Assembly: GCA_937916365.1 (NCBI GenBank)
Contig: CALFSY010000240.1
Location: forward strand, 1 to 29,435
Length of the DNA: 29,435 nucleotides
DNA from: an uncultured Jannaschia sp.
Lineage (GTDB): Bacteria; Pseudomonadota; Alphaproteobacteria; Rhodobacterales; Rhodobacteraceae
Direction of reading: 5' to 3'
Shown here: positions 1 to 7,166 of the stretch, piece by piece
How the letters are laid out: each line of letters starts with the position of its first letter
How positions within the stretch are numbered: the first letter of the stretch is position 1
Position numbers and translations under genes: made by a program
The notes under the pieces: model-generated
The model's input: the letters and a program-made list of their open reading frames with translations, nothing else
The model's database searches: none
Told to the model about the DNA's origin: nothing

Positions 1-2
1 AA

Positions 3-1226
3 ATGATGGACGACGCCAAAGGGTTTGAAGACGTTTTGACCGGCGAACAAAAAATTCGCAATTTTAACATCAATTTCGGGCCACAGCACCCCGCCGCCCA
101 TGGTGTATTGCGATTGGTGTTGGAGCTGGATGGTGAAATTGTCGAACGCTGCGACCCGCACATCGGGCTTTTGCATCGCGGCACCGAAAAGCTGATGGAA
201 AGCCGCACATATCTGCAAAACCTGCCCTATTTCGACCGGCTTGATTACGTGGGCACAATGAACCAGGAACACGCCTGGGTTTTGGCCATTGAAAAGCTGA
301 CCGGCACGCCGGTGCCCCGCCGCGCGCAACTGATCCGTGTGTTGTATTGTGAAATTGGCCGCATTTTGAACCATTTGCTGAATGTCACAACACAGGCCTT
401 GGATGTGGGCGCGTTGACCCCGCCCTTATGGGGGTTTGAAGAGCGTGAAAAGCTGATGATCTTTTACGAACGCGCATCCGGTGCGCGGCTGCACGCGGCC
501 TATTTTCGCCCCGGCGGTGTGCATCAGGACCTGCCCCCCGATTTGATTGATGACATTGACACATGGGCGGACGCGTTTCCCAACGTGTTGGATGACATCG
601 ACGGGTTATTGACCGAAAATCGCATTTTCAAACAACGCAACGTCGATATTGGTATCGTGACCGAGGATGACATTCAAAATTGGGCATTTTCCGGTGTGAT
701 GGTGCGCGGGTCAGGCCTGGCCTGGGATTTGCGTCGCGCCCAACCTTATGAATGTTATGATGAGTTTGAATTTCAAATCCCTGTGGGCAAAAACGGCGAT
801 TGTTATGATAGGTATCTGTGCCGGATGGAAGAAATGCGCCAATCCATCCATATTATCAAACAGGCCTGCGAAAAATTGCGCCTGCCCGAAAATCAGGGCG
901 ATGTGATGGCGCGCGGCAAAATCGCGCCGCCCCCACGGGCCGAAATGAAAACGTCGATGGAGGCGTTGATCCATCATTTCAAACTGTATACCGAGGGCTT
1001 CCATGTGCCCGAGGGGGAGGTTTACGCCGCGGTTGAGGCACCAAAGGGCGAATTTGGGGTTTATCTGGTGGCCGATGGCACCAACCGCCCGTATCGCGCC
1101 AAACTGCGCGCCCCAGGGTTTGCGCACCTACAGGCGATGGATTATTTGTGCAAAGGCCACCAGTTGGCGGATGTTTCGGCAATCTTGGGATCGCTGGACA
1201 TCGTGTTTGGAGAAGTCGACCGGTAA
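3..1226 (+). CDS. nuoD: NADH-quinone oxidoreductase subunit D (complex I 49 kDa subunit)
   Basis: This is the 49 kDa-type subunit of the peripheral arm of respiratory complex I. It helps form the quinone site and contacts the terminal iron-sulfur cluster carried by NuoB. The 407-residue product has the expected full length. The family block GPQHPAAHGVLRLVLELDGE lies near residues 26-45, followed by PHIGLLHRGTEKL and the MNQEHAW region. The C-terminus shows the usual GEFGVYLVADGTNRPYR and DIVFGEVDR segments. Two adjacent ATGs (3 and 6) open the frame. Only two bases precede them, so a start outside the window cannot be excluded. In alphaproteobacteria nuoE normally follows soon after. Here only a small lipoprotein gene and a terminator follow, so the remaining nuo genes must lie elsewhere. 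Confidence 0.97.
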   Translation: MMDDAKGFEDVLTGEQKIRNFNINFGPQHPAAHGVLRLVLELDGEIVERCDPHIGLLHRGTEKLMESRTYLQNLPYFDRLDYVGTMNQEHAWVLAIEKLTGTPVPRRAQLIRVLYCEIGRILNHLLNVTTQALDVGALTPPLWGFEEREKLMIFYERASGARLHAAYFRPGGVHQDLPPDLIDDIDTWADAFPNVLDDIDGLLTENRIFKQRNVDIGIVTEDDIQNWAFSGVMVRGSGLAWDLRRAQPYECYDEFEFQIPVGKNGDCYDRYLCRMEEMRQSIHIIKQACEKLRLPENQGDVMARGKIAPPPRAEMKTSMEALIHHFKLYTEGFHVPEGEVYAAVEAPKGEFGVYLVADGTNRPYRAKLRAPGFAHLQAMDYLCKGHQLADVSAILGSLDIVFGEVDR

Positions 1227-1296
1227 ATGAAAAAATGTTGTAGCACCGGTAATATTCCGTTAGGTATAACAAAATTCCAACCATAAGGTGACATAC

Positions 1297-1611
1297 ATGA
1301 CCACCAAGGTAAAAACCCAGGACGTCAAACAAACAACACTGGATGACACGCAAATTGAAACCAACCGCAACATCGGGCGGCGTAATGTTTTGCGCGGCGC
1401 TGGTGTGCTTGGGCTTGGCGCAGTTGGGGTTAGTGGGTGTCTACCCGCCGGAACCTTGGTCACAGATTCCGATAATGGGCCGATCACTGATGCTGGGGGA
1501 TACGGCCGTGGACCAACCCCGCGTTCTGTCACGGGGGTTACAGATTCCGACAACGGCCCCATCATTGATCCCGTAGGGTTTGGCAGGGGCGGTGCCACCC
1601 GCAGTTTGTAA
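1297..1611 (+). CDS. Small twin-arginine-type lipoprotein with duplicated TDSDNGP motif
   Basis: The 104-residue product has no function I recognise. Its long N-region ends in a twin-arginine-like motif (GRRNVL, Arg28-Arg29). A Gly/Ala/Val/Leu core and a lipobox-like VSGC follow, with Cys48, suggesting Tat or Sec export and lipid anchoring. The predicted mature part is only 57 residues and is essentially two tandem units (about residues 55-80 and 81-104). Each begins VTDSDNGPI(T/I)D and ends in a G-F/Y-GRG box. I chose ATG 1297 because AAGG sits about 8 bases upstream; an in-frame GTG at 1288 would add three residues. It lies 70 bp after nuoD and just before a strong terminator, so it may be the last gene of that transcript. 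Short Rhodobacterales lipoproteins with similar TDSDNG motifs exist as far as I recall, but I cannot confirm the family here. Confidence 0.7.
   Translation: MTTKVKTQDVKQTTLDDTQIETNRNIGRRNVLRGAGVLGLGAVGVSGCLPAGTLVTDSDNGPITDAGGYGRGPTPRSVTGVTDSDNGPIIDPVGFGRGGATRSL
1459..1608 (+). repeat. In-gene tandem duplication encoding VTDSDNGPI(T/I)D...GRG units
   Basis: Two adjacent segments, 1459-1536 and 1537-1608, encode near-identical peptide units. Both share VTDSDNGPI followed by D and a GRG box about 8 residues later. At DNA level the copies are clearly related but differ at many third positions, so the duplication is old and kept at protein level. Confidence 0.8.
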
Positions 1612-1675
1612 TTTATTCTAGCAGCGTGGCGTGGCAACTAATCAGTATAGCCATGCTAATTTTTATTTCGGGTTA

Positions 1676-1711
1676 GGGCGCGATGATCAGGTCATCGCGC
1701 CCCTTTGCTTT
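1676..1711 (+). terminator. Strong rho-independent terminator after nuoD-lipoprotein unit
   Basis: GGGCGCGATGA (1676-1686) pairs perfectly with TCATCGCGCCC (1692-1702), giving an 11-bp GC-rich stem with a 5-base loop TCAGG, followed by a T-rich tail (CTTTGCTTTAT). The T-tail side shows it serves plus-strand transcription. It sits between convergent genes (the plus-strand lipoprotein and minus-strand folE2). On the minus strand the hairpin is not followed by a U-run, so it would be weaker for folE2. Confidence 0.9.
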
Positions 1712-1734
1712 ATAGATATGACAGATTTTTTACC

Positions 1735-2880
1735 CTAACCATGGTGCACCAAACTGCCGAAAAGCCGTGGATCAAGGTGGGGTTGATTGAACGTTGCGCC
1801 TTCGGTCAACACGCTAACCGCGTCGTGGCTGTGCAGGCTTTCTTGATGGCTGGCCACCACGCGAAAATCACCGATCCACGGGGTATTTTGCATCTGTTCT
1901 GCGAATAAACGCGCGGCGTCTTCCACGAAAATTGGATTTGCGGCATTAAGTTCGGCAAACGCTTGTTCATCTTCGCGTTTTACCATGACTTGCGTTTCAG
2001 TGGGCACCGCCGCACGGGCCAGTTCGATCATATCTTCAACCCAAAAATCGCCTGTGCCCATCACCTCAACCGATAGACGTGCAACAGAGCGTTGCGAATG
2101 TGGGGTGGCCAACTGACCCCGTGTTGCGCGCGCGTGTTCGCTTAACTCTAACGAACATGGGCAGGTTGAAGAATAAACATAATCGAGGTGCAGAATTTTT
2201 TGCCGTTTCCCACCACGTTCCACCAATTCAAGGACAATATCATAATACTGATACCCCGATAGCCCCGATCGCAGGCTTTCCACCCGAACTGGAAAGCGCA
2301 AGGCCATTTGGATGCGCGCGTCAAAGCTGTCTAAATCGGATTTGTAGTCATTTAACGCCGCGTCGATCACGTCGAACCCAAACACCTGTTCGGCATGGGC
2401 GTAAAACGACCGCATGATCCGGCTCATATTGATGCCTTTTTTATCGGCCTCCAGGCTCACGGTGCCCGTAACGGATGTTTCCAACGTCACATCCCCGCCG
2501 TCGCGCGTTTTGTATTGGATCGGCAGGCGAAAATTGGAAATGCCCACATGCTGAATCCGGCGCCGTGCCCCGCGAATGATCGAGGAGGGACCATTTTGTA
2601 AATCCGGCAAGGTCGCTTTGTAGGCCGCATCGGCCTTGAAATCAACCGGATACTGGCGGCTAAATATGGGATAGGCGCCGGGGCCCCGCACCCGCGCGGG
2701 CTCAACGGTGGGCCGCTCCCCGGCATCGGGCATTTGATCCAAAGGTATAAGGTCTTCATCCCCTTGGGCGGTATTTTGGCGAACAATGGCATTGGCCGTG
2801 GGTTTCACATGCGCATTCACGGGACGATCCCTTTCGTTTTGGATGTGATCGGTCACATCATCCAATACATAGGTGGGCAA
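1735..2880 (-). CDS. folE2: GTP cyclohydrolase FolE2 (type IB)
   Basis: FolE2 converts GTP to 7,8-dihydroneopterin triphosphate, the first step of tetrahydrofolate synthesis, and also feeds queuosine-type pathways. The 381-residue product carries the family's signature metal-site segment SSTCPCSLELSEHA (Cys240, Cys242) followed by PHSQRS. Earlier landmarks are IQHVGISNFRLPI and KGINMSRIMRSFY. FolE2 is known as the metal-flexible alternative to zinc-dependent FolE and is zinc-regulated in some bacteria; I see no clear Zur operator here. The frame opens with TTG at 2880. There is no in-frame ATG before the conserved core, so the start is either this TTG or GTG at 2856, and neither has a strong ribosome binding site. 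It is transcribed in the same direction as, but 186 bp downstream of, the metZ-GNAT pair and probably has its own promoter. Confidence 0.95.
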   Translation of the reverse strand: MPTYVLDDVTDHIQNERDRPVNAHVKPTANAIVRQNTAQGDEDLIPLDQMPDAGERPTVEPARVRGPGAYPIFSRQYPVDFKADAAYKATLPDLQNGPSSIIRGARRRIQHVGISNFRLPIQYKTRDGGDVTLETSVTGTVSLEADKKGINMSRIMRSFYAHAEQVFGFDVIDAALNDYKSDLDSFDARIQMALRFPVRVESLRSGLSGYQYYDIVLELVERGGKRQKILHLDYVYSSTCPCSLELSEHARATRGQLATPHSQRSVARLSVEVMGTGDFWVEDMIELARAAVPTETQVMVKREDEQAFAELNAANPIFVEDAARLFAEQMQNTPWIGDFRVVASHQESLHSHDAVSVLTEGATFNQPHLDPRLFGSLVHHG

Positions 2881-2918
2881 ACCCGATAGCCAAATTTTTT
2901 GTTGTGGAGTGTCAATCT

Positions 2919-2924
2919 ATTATA
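2919..2924 (-). promoter_or_regulatory. Candidate -10 element for folE2
   Basis: On the minus strand a perfect TATAAT lies about 39 bases upstream of the folE2 TTG start, in a 186-bp gap. No convincing -35 hexamer sits 16-18 bases upstream, so this is a -10-only call made on sequence match and position. Confidence 0.4.
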
Positions 2925-3066
2925 CAGGGTTCAAATTGAAATGCGCCTTGAAAAATTGAGGTTTCGATTGGTGTATCCCACGTGAATCAAACCATATTTC
3001 GCACAATCATGTTACGGCAAAAATGGTGCCATTACCCGGCTGTGCGCCCTATAATTTCAACGCTTA

Positions 3067-3546
3067 TCATAGGTATTTTTCCATCCGTGCGTTGGGGATT
3101 TTGATGCCGTTTCGCACCACCTCTTGCCGTGCCAAAAGGTGCCACCCCCGGCGTAGAAAAAACCGTTCGGCCATGTGGCTGGCCTCTGTCTCAAGCCGAC
3201 GCAGCCCTACGGTGCGCGCGCGGCCTTCGATCATGTGATACAGCGCATTCGCCACGCCCGCCCCCCGCAGGTTCGGTGCAACATACGCAAAATCCAGATG
3301 CCCGGTTTCGGGGGCCAACGTCATAAATCCAACCGCGCGCCCGCCCCATTCTGCAACAAACGTGTCAACGTTCGGAGAATACAATTCGGTTGCCCACAAC
3401 TGGCCAGCGCGCGGTTTGGGTGACCATGCCATCCGTTGACGCCGTGTATAGTGATCTTTGGCCCCGTATCGCACGGCGTTGTGAAACAGTTTGCCAAGTG
3501 GTTTTGCATCCCCCATGCGGTAGGGGCGAATAAGAAGGCCGTTCAT
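3067..3546 (-). CDS. GNAT-family N-acetyltransferase
   Basis: The 159-residue product has the length and layout of a single GNAT domain. Members transfer an acetyl group from acetyl-CoA to a small molecule or protein amine. The strand VDTFVAEWGGRAVGFMTL leads to HLDFAYVAPNLRGAGVANALYHMIE, where RGAGVA is the Q/RxxGxG/A pyrophosphate-binding loop (motif A). The C-terminal RFFLRRGWHLLARQEV is the usual motif B end. Its ATG overlaps the metZ stop by four bases (ATGA), so the two are translationally coupled. The substrate cannot be told from sequence. Linkage to metZ may be simple operon co-residence rather than a methionine role. Confidence 0.85.
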   Translation of the reverse strand: MNGLLIRPYRMGDAKPLGKLFHNAVRYGAKDHYTRRQRMAWSPKPRAGQLWATELYSPNVDTFVAEWGGRAVGFMTLAPETGHLDFAYVAPNLRGAGVANALYHMIEGRARTVGLRRLETEASHMAERFFLRRGWHLLARQEVVRNGIKIPNARMEKYL

Positions 3547-4739
3547 CCCCCCGCCAGTGCCGATTGCAGATCGAAGAGTAGGTCATCGGCATCCTCTAAC
3601 CCCACCGAAAGCCGCACCAAACCGGGGGTGATGCCCAAATGGTCGCGTTGTGCCGGGGTTAGGCGTTGGTGCGTCGTGGTGGCGGGATGCGTGGCAAGCG
3701 ATTTTGCATCGCCCAAATTGTTGGAAATTGTCACAATCCGAAGCGTGTTAAGGAATTTGAACGCAGCCTTTTGCCCCCCGATTAGGTCAAGCGCAATGAC
3801 AGTGCCGCCCTTTTCCATTTGCCCTTGGGCGAGGGCGTGTTGTGGATGACTGGCCAAACCTGGATAAAAAACGCGCCGCAGATGCGGATGATCCTCCAAC
3901 GCTTGCGCGATATAAAACGCGGTATCCGCCTGCGCATGGCAGCGCAGATTGAGTGTTTCGAGCGATTTTAACAAAACCCACGCCGTAAAGGGCGACATCG
4001 CCCCCCCGGTATGTTTCATATAAGGTTCGACTGTGTCGCGGATAAATGCACGACGGCCCAGGATCACACCACCCAGGCACCGCCCCTGCCCATCAATATG
4101 TTTGGTGGCCGAATAGATAACAACATCGGCCCCAAGCGATAGCGTATCTTGAAATACGGGCGTGGCAAAAACGTTATCGGCAATTACAATCGCGCCTGCC
4201 TGATGGGCGATGTGCGCCACGGCGGCGATGTCGATCACCTCTAACATCGGGTTTGAAATTGATTCAAAAAATACCGCCGCTGTGCCGGGGCGCACCGCCG
4301 CGCGCCATTGATCCAAATCTGTTCCATCCACAAACGTGACCCTGACCCCATAACGCGGCAAAAGCGTTTCAAGAATATAAAGACACGATCCAAAAAGCGC
4401 ACGGGCCGCAACCACATGATCCCCCGCCTTTAGCATCGAAAACAACGCCGCATTCACGGCGGCCATCCCGCTGGCTGTGGCAAAGGCATCTTCGGCCCCT
4501 TCCACCGCGGCGATGCGATCCTCGAACATGGCGATCGTGGGGTTGCCGTAACGGGCATAGATATATTCATCATCCCCTGCTGCGATAAACCGTGCCTCGG
4601 CCTGTTCGGCGGTGTCATACGCAAACGCTTGGTTAAGGTAGATCGCCTCGCTCACCTCGCCGTATTGACTGCGACGAATGCCTGCGTGCACGGCGCGTGT
4701 GCGCGCGTGTGTGGATTTTTTAGAGAAAGGATCGTTCAT
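3543..4739 (-). CDS. metZ: O-succinylhomoserine sulfhydrylase
   Basis: This PLP enzyme of the Cys/Met metabolism family makes homocysteine from O-succinylhomoserine and sulfide, the direct-sulfhydrylation route to methionine. The 398-residue product shows YARYGNPT near residue 61, the cofactor-binding Asp188 in IADNVFATP, and the Schiff-base Lys213 in SATKHIDGQG. The C-terminus has VRLSVGLEDADDLLFDL, typical of the family. The ATKHIDGQGR context and the N-terminal THARTRAVHAG favour MetZ over cystathionine gamma-synthase, but family members are close. The start ATG is supported by the start of homology rather than a good Shine-Dalgarno. The upstream leader holds an inverted repeat plus U-run (listed separately), which may control expression. 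Confidence 0.92.
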   Translation of the reverse strand: MNDPFSKKSTHARTRAVHAGIRRSQYGEVSEAIYLNQAFAYDTAEQAEARFIAAGDDEYIYARYGNPTIAMFEDRIAAVEGAEDAFATASGMAAVNAALFSMLKAGDHVVAARALFGSCLYILETLLPRYGVRVTFVDGTDLDQWRAAVRPGTAAVFFESISNPMLEVIDIAAVAHIAHQAGAIVIADNVFATPVFQDTLSLGADVVIYSATKHIDGQGRCLGGVILGRRAFIRDTVEPYMKHTGGAMSPFTAWVLLKSLETLNLRCHAQADTAFYIAQALEDHPHLRRVFYPGLASHPQHALAQGQMEKGGTVIALDLIGGQKAAFKFLNTLRIVTISNNLGDAKSLATHPATTTHQRLTPAQRDHLGITPGLVRLSVGLEDADDLLFDLQSALAGG

Positions 4740-4769
4740 ATCGTATGTGGGCCCAAAGTATTGAACGTG

Positions 4770-4853
4770 AAAAAATAGGTTAGGTTGGCAAATTCAACAC
4801 CGAAACCAGGTTTTACAAACCACTGTCTGGTTTTTGTGGCAAATCTAACCTAT
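4770..4853 (-). promoter_or_regulatory. Structured metZ leader: inverted repeat with inner hairpin and U-run
   Basis: Read on the minus strand, ATAGGTTAG (4853-4845) and CTAACCTAT (4783-4775) form a perfect 9-bp outer stem, directly followed by a six-U run (4775-4770) about 30 bases before the metZ start. The enclosed segment has its own hairpin: AAACCAG (minus 4833-4827) with CTGGTTT (minus 4809-4803), plus a possible GGTTT/AAACC inner stem. An 8-base direct repeat, ATTTGCCA on the minus strand, sits just inside each outer arm. This arrangement resembles an intrinsic terminator or attenuator in a 5' leader. It could instead be a protein operator in the divergent gap between metZ and the plus-strand operon. 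Confidence 0.5.
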
Positions 4854-4929
4854 CATAATCTTGTCTGTGTTATAACGCCGATTGTGAACGATAAAATACC
4901 CACCACTTACGAAACTGCATCTGATCCCT

Positions 4930-5019
4930 ATGAATTCAAATTTTATCCAAGGCATTGCTTTTATCGTGTTGACCATCGTTATTATTGGCGCTGTGTTTGG
5001 TGGGTTTGGGGCGTTGTAG
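4930..5019 (+). CDS. Possible 29-residue single-pass membrane peptide
   Basis: A short frame encodes MNSNFIQGIAFIVLTIVIIG followed by AVFGGFGAL. It is a near-complete hydrophobic helix with a short polar N-terminus. Its TAG stop ends one base before the ATG of the xpaC-like gene (TAG-T-ATG), the spacing expected for translational coupling. No strong Shine-Dalgarno is visible upstream, which lowers confidence. If real, it would be an inner-membrane microprotein leading the XpaC/TelA operon. It might also act only as a leader peptide that delivers ribosomes to the next start. Confidence 0.42.
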   Translation: MNSNFIQGIAFIVLTIVIIGAVFGGFGAL

Positions 5020-5020
5020 T

Positions 5021-5938
5021 ATGTCAAAACGTTTTGGGGGCGATTATAGCCCAAACATACCCAATGATCATGCACCGGGCAAAACCGGTGCATCACCCCC
5101 CCCACCACGACCGGGCACAGGCGCCAAACGCAGCGCGCGTATGCGCCATGGGGTAAAGGCCAGCATTTTATTTCTATTGCCGCTATTGGTTTTGGTGACG
5201 GCATTTTTTCAACCTGTATCGGCAATGGTGGTTGATTTGCTGGGTGGTGCGACACTGTTGCTGAGTGCATGGTTAACCAGAGAAGGGTTGCGCGCCGAAC
5301 ACGCATTTCACGAGCGCACTGTCGCGCGCCGCCCCGCAATACCGCGTAAGGCATTGGGCAGCATTGCCATGGGCTTGGGTGTTGGTGCGTTGATTTTTGG
5401 CGGGCATTGGGCCTTGATCCCCGCCATTTTGTTGGGCCTTGTGGCCGCGGGGCTACACCTCATTGCTTTTGGGTTGGACCCCTTGCGCGACAAAGTCATA
5501 GATGGGGCAAGGCGGCATGATACCGCGCGCGTGGTTCGTAAAATTGACGAGGCCGAACGTATTTTGGATCAAATGTCACACGCCATCGCACGCGTGCATG
5601 ATCGACATATTGTGACGCGGGTCAAAGCATTTCAGGCCACCGTGCAACAAATGTTTCGCCAGATCGAAGACGACCCGCGCGATTTAGCCGCCGCGCGGCG
5701 GTATTTAGGCGTTTATTTGGAAGGTGCGCGCGACGCGACCACACAGTTCGCTAATCTTTACACACACACCCGTGACATAAAAATCCGTGACGATTATCTT
5801 GCGTTCCTAGATGATTTAGACACTAATTTCGCCAAACGCACCGCTGCGATGTTAACCGATGATCGCACAAATTTCGATGTGGAGATCGAGGTGCTGCGCG
5901 ACCGGCTTAAACAAGATAACCTTCATACTGAGGACTAG
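5021..5938 (+). CDS. XpaC-like membrane protein (5-bromo-4-chloroindolyl phosphate hydrolysis family)
   Basis: The 305-residue product begins with a polar, proline-rich cytoplasmic N-terminus (1-45). Four predicted membrane segments follow (about 47-64, 68-86, 113-128, 130-150). The C-terminal half is helical, charged and soluble, with KIDEAERILDQMSHAIARV and later YLGVYLEGARDAT. This is the layout of the XpaC/halogen-hydrolase family. The family name derives from a dye-substrate phenotype, and its true function is unknown. In Bacillus subtilis xpaC is next to yaaN, a TelA homologue; here telA likewise follows 7 bp downstream. I start it at ATG 5021. Twelve upstream codons are open, but they overlap the 29-residue frame and are not typical of the family. 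Confidence 0.8.
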   Translation: MSKRFGGDYSPNIPNDHAPGKTGASPPPPRPGTGAKRSARMRHGVKASILFLLPLLVLVTAFFQPVSAMVVDLLGGATLLLSAWLTREGLRAEHAFHERTVARRPAIPRKALGSIAMGLGVGALIFGGHWALIPAILLGLVAAGLHLIAFGLDPLRDKVIDGARRHDTARVVRKIDEAERILDQMSHAIARVHDRHIVTRVKAFQATVQQMFRQIEDDPRDLAAARRYLGVYLEGARDATTQFANLYTHTRDIKIRDDYLAFLDDLDTNFAKRTAAMLTDDRTNFDVEIEVLRDRLKQDNLHTED

Positions 5939-5945
5939 GAAATCC

Positions 5946-7166
5946 ATGACCACCGAAACCCAACGGCAAGCGACCGAGGCCGTGAAATTGGTCGATGAAA
6001 TGAACGCAGTAGTTTTACCCGAACCCGCCGCCGATCTTGTTCCCTTGCCCGAGGCCGATGTGCCCACGGCGGCACAAATCCGCACACGGTTGGCCCAGAT
6101 TGACATAAGCGACACAAATTCAATCGTGACCTTTGGATCCGCAGCACAGGCGGAATTGCAACAGATCAGCCAAGCCATGCTTGAAGGCGTCAAAAACAAA
6201 GACGTCGGCCCGGCGGGTGATTCGTTGCGCGATATTGTAGGCACAATTCGTGGATTTTCCGTCGATGAATTAGACCCAAATCGCAAACAAAGCTGGTGGG
6301 AACGTTTGTTCAATAAAACCAAGCCGGTGCACGATTTCATTGCGAAATATGAAGGTGTGCGTGATCAGATCGATAAAATTACCGATAATCTTTTGGCGCA
6401 TGAACATACGTTGATGAAGGATATTAAAGCGCTTGATAAACTGTATGAAAAAACCCTTGGATTTTATCAAGAGCTGGGCCTTTACATCGCTGCGGGTGAG
6501 GAAAAGTTGCGCGTTTTGGATACCGAAGACATCCCCGCGCTACAGGCCGCAGTGAACAACGCCCCCGAAAATCAGCAGGTTCTAAAAGCACAAGAATTAC
6601 GCGACCTGCGTGCCGCGCGTGATGATTTGGAACGCCGCGTGCATGATTTGAAATTAACGCGCCAGGTAACAATGCAATCCTTACCGTCGATTCGATTGGT
6701 GCAGGAAAACGACAAATCCCTGGTCACTAAAATCAATTCTACTTTGGTGAACACTGTACCTTTGTGGGAAACGCAACTGGCCCAGGCCGTCACCATTCAA
6801 CGGTCCACCGAGGCCGCAAAAGCCGTGCGCGAGGCAACGGATTTAACCAACGAACTGTTGACCCAAAACGCAGCGAACCTGCGCGAATCTAACCGTATGG
6901 TCCGCGAAGAAATGGAACGCGGCGTCTTTGACATTGAGGCGGTCAAAACCGCCAACGCCGATTTGATTGCCACCATTGAAGAAAGCCTGGCCATCGCCGA
7001 CGAAGGTAAACGTCGCCGCGCCGCCGCCGAGACAGAAATGGCGAAAATGGAAACCGATTTGCGCAACACATTAGCGGCGGCATCGGCGCGCCAATCCGGT
7101 GTGGATGTAGGCAACGACTCGAAAAATGCCACAGATCAAGCAACGGGGGGGGGCACACATGGATAA
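5946..7166 (+). CDS. TelA-like toxic anion resistance family protein
   Basis: The 406-residue product is almost wholly alpha-helical, with no signal or membrane segment, as in the TelA/KlaA family tied to tellurite and toxic-anion tolerance. The recognisable core runs through SWWERLFNKTKPVHDFIAKY, then repeated heptad-like helices (DKITDNLLAHEHTLMKDI, DKLYEKTLGFYQELGLYI). A long coiled-coil C-terminus includes LWETQLAQAVTIQRSTEAAK and TNELLTQNAANLRESNRM. Start ATG 5946 is preceded by AGGA, which overlaps the end of the xpaC-like gene, so the pair is probably co-translated. The biochemical activity of TelA proteins is not established. Linkage with XpaC, SPFH and zinc-ribbon genes points to membrane or envelope stress rather than tellurite specifically. 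Confidence 0.88.
   Translation: MTTETQRQATEAVKLVDEMNAVVLPEPAADLVPLPEADVPTAAQIRTRLAQIDISDTNSIVTFGSAAQAELQQISQAMLEGVKNKDVGPAGDSLRDIVGTIRGFSVDELDPNRKQSWWERLFNKTKPVHDFIAKYEGVRDQIDKITDNLLAHEHTLMKDIKALDKLYEKTLGFYQELGLYIAAGEEKLRVLDTEDIPALQAAVNNAPENQQVLKAQELRDLRAARDDLERRVHDLKLTRQVTMQSLPSIRLVQENDKSLVTKINSTLVNTVPLWETQLAQAVTIQRSTEAAKAVREATDLTNELLTQNAANLRESNRMVREEMERGVFDIEAVKTANADLIATIEESLAIADEGKRRRAAAETEMAKMETDLRNTLAAASARQSGVDVGNDSKNATDQATGGGTHG

Noticed and set aside
4770..4853. SAM-II (metA-type) riboswitch before metZ
   Set aside because: The family context fits, but I could not place the SAM-II stem, loop-1 pseudoknot partner and the UUAAA/GCUAAA-type 3' segment in this sequence. I report only a structured leader.
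5946..7166. A full tellurite-resistance (ter) operon
   Set aside because: No TerD, TerC or TerZ-type proteins are present. Only a TelA-like protein occurs, so the tellurite label would be misleading.
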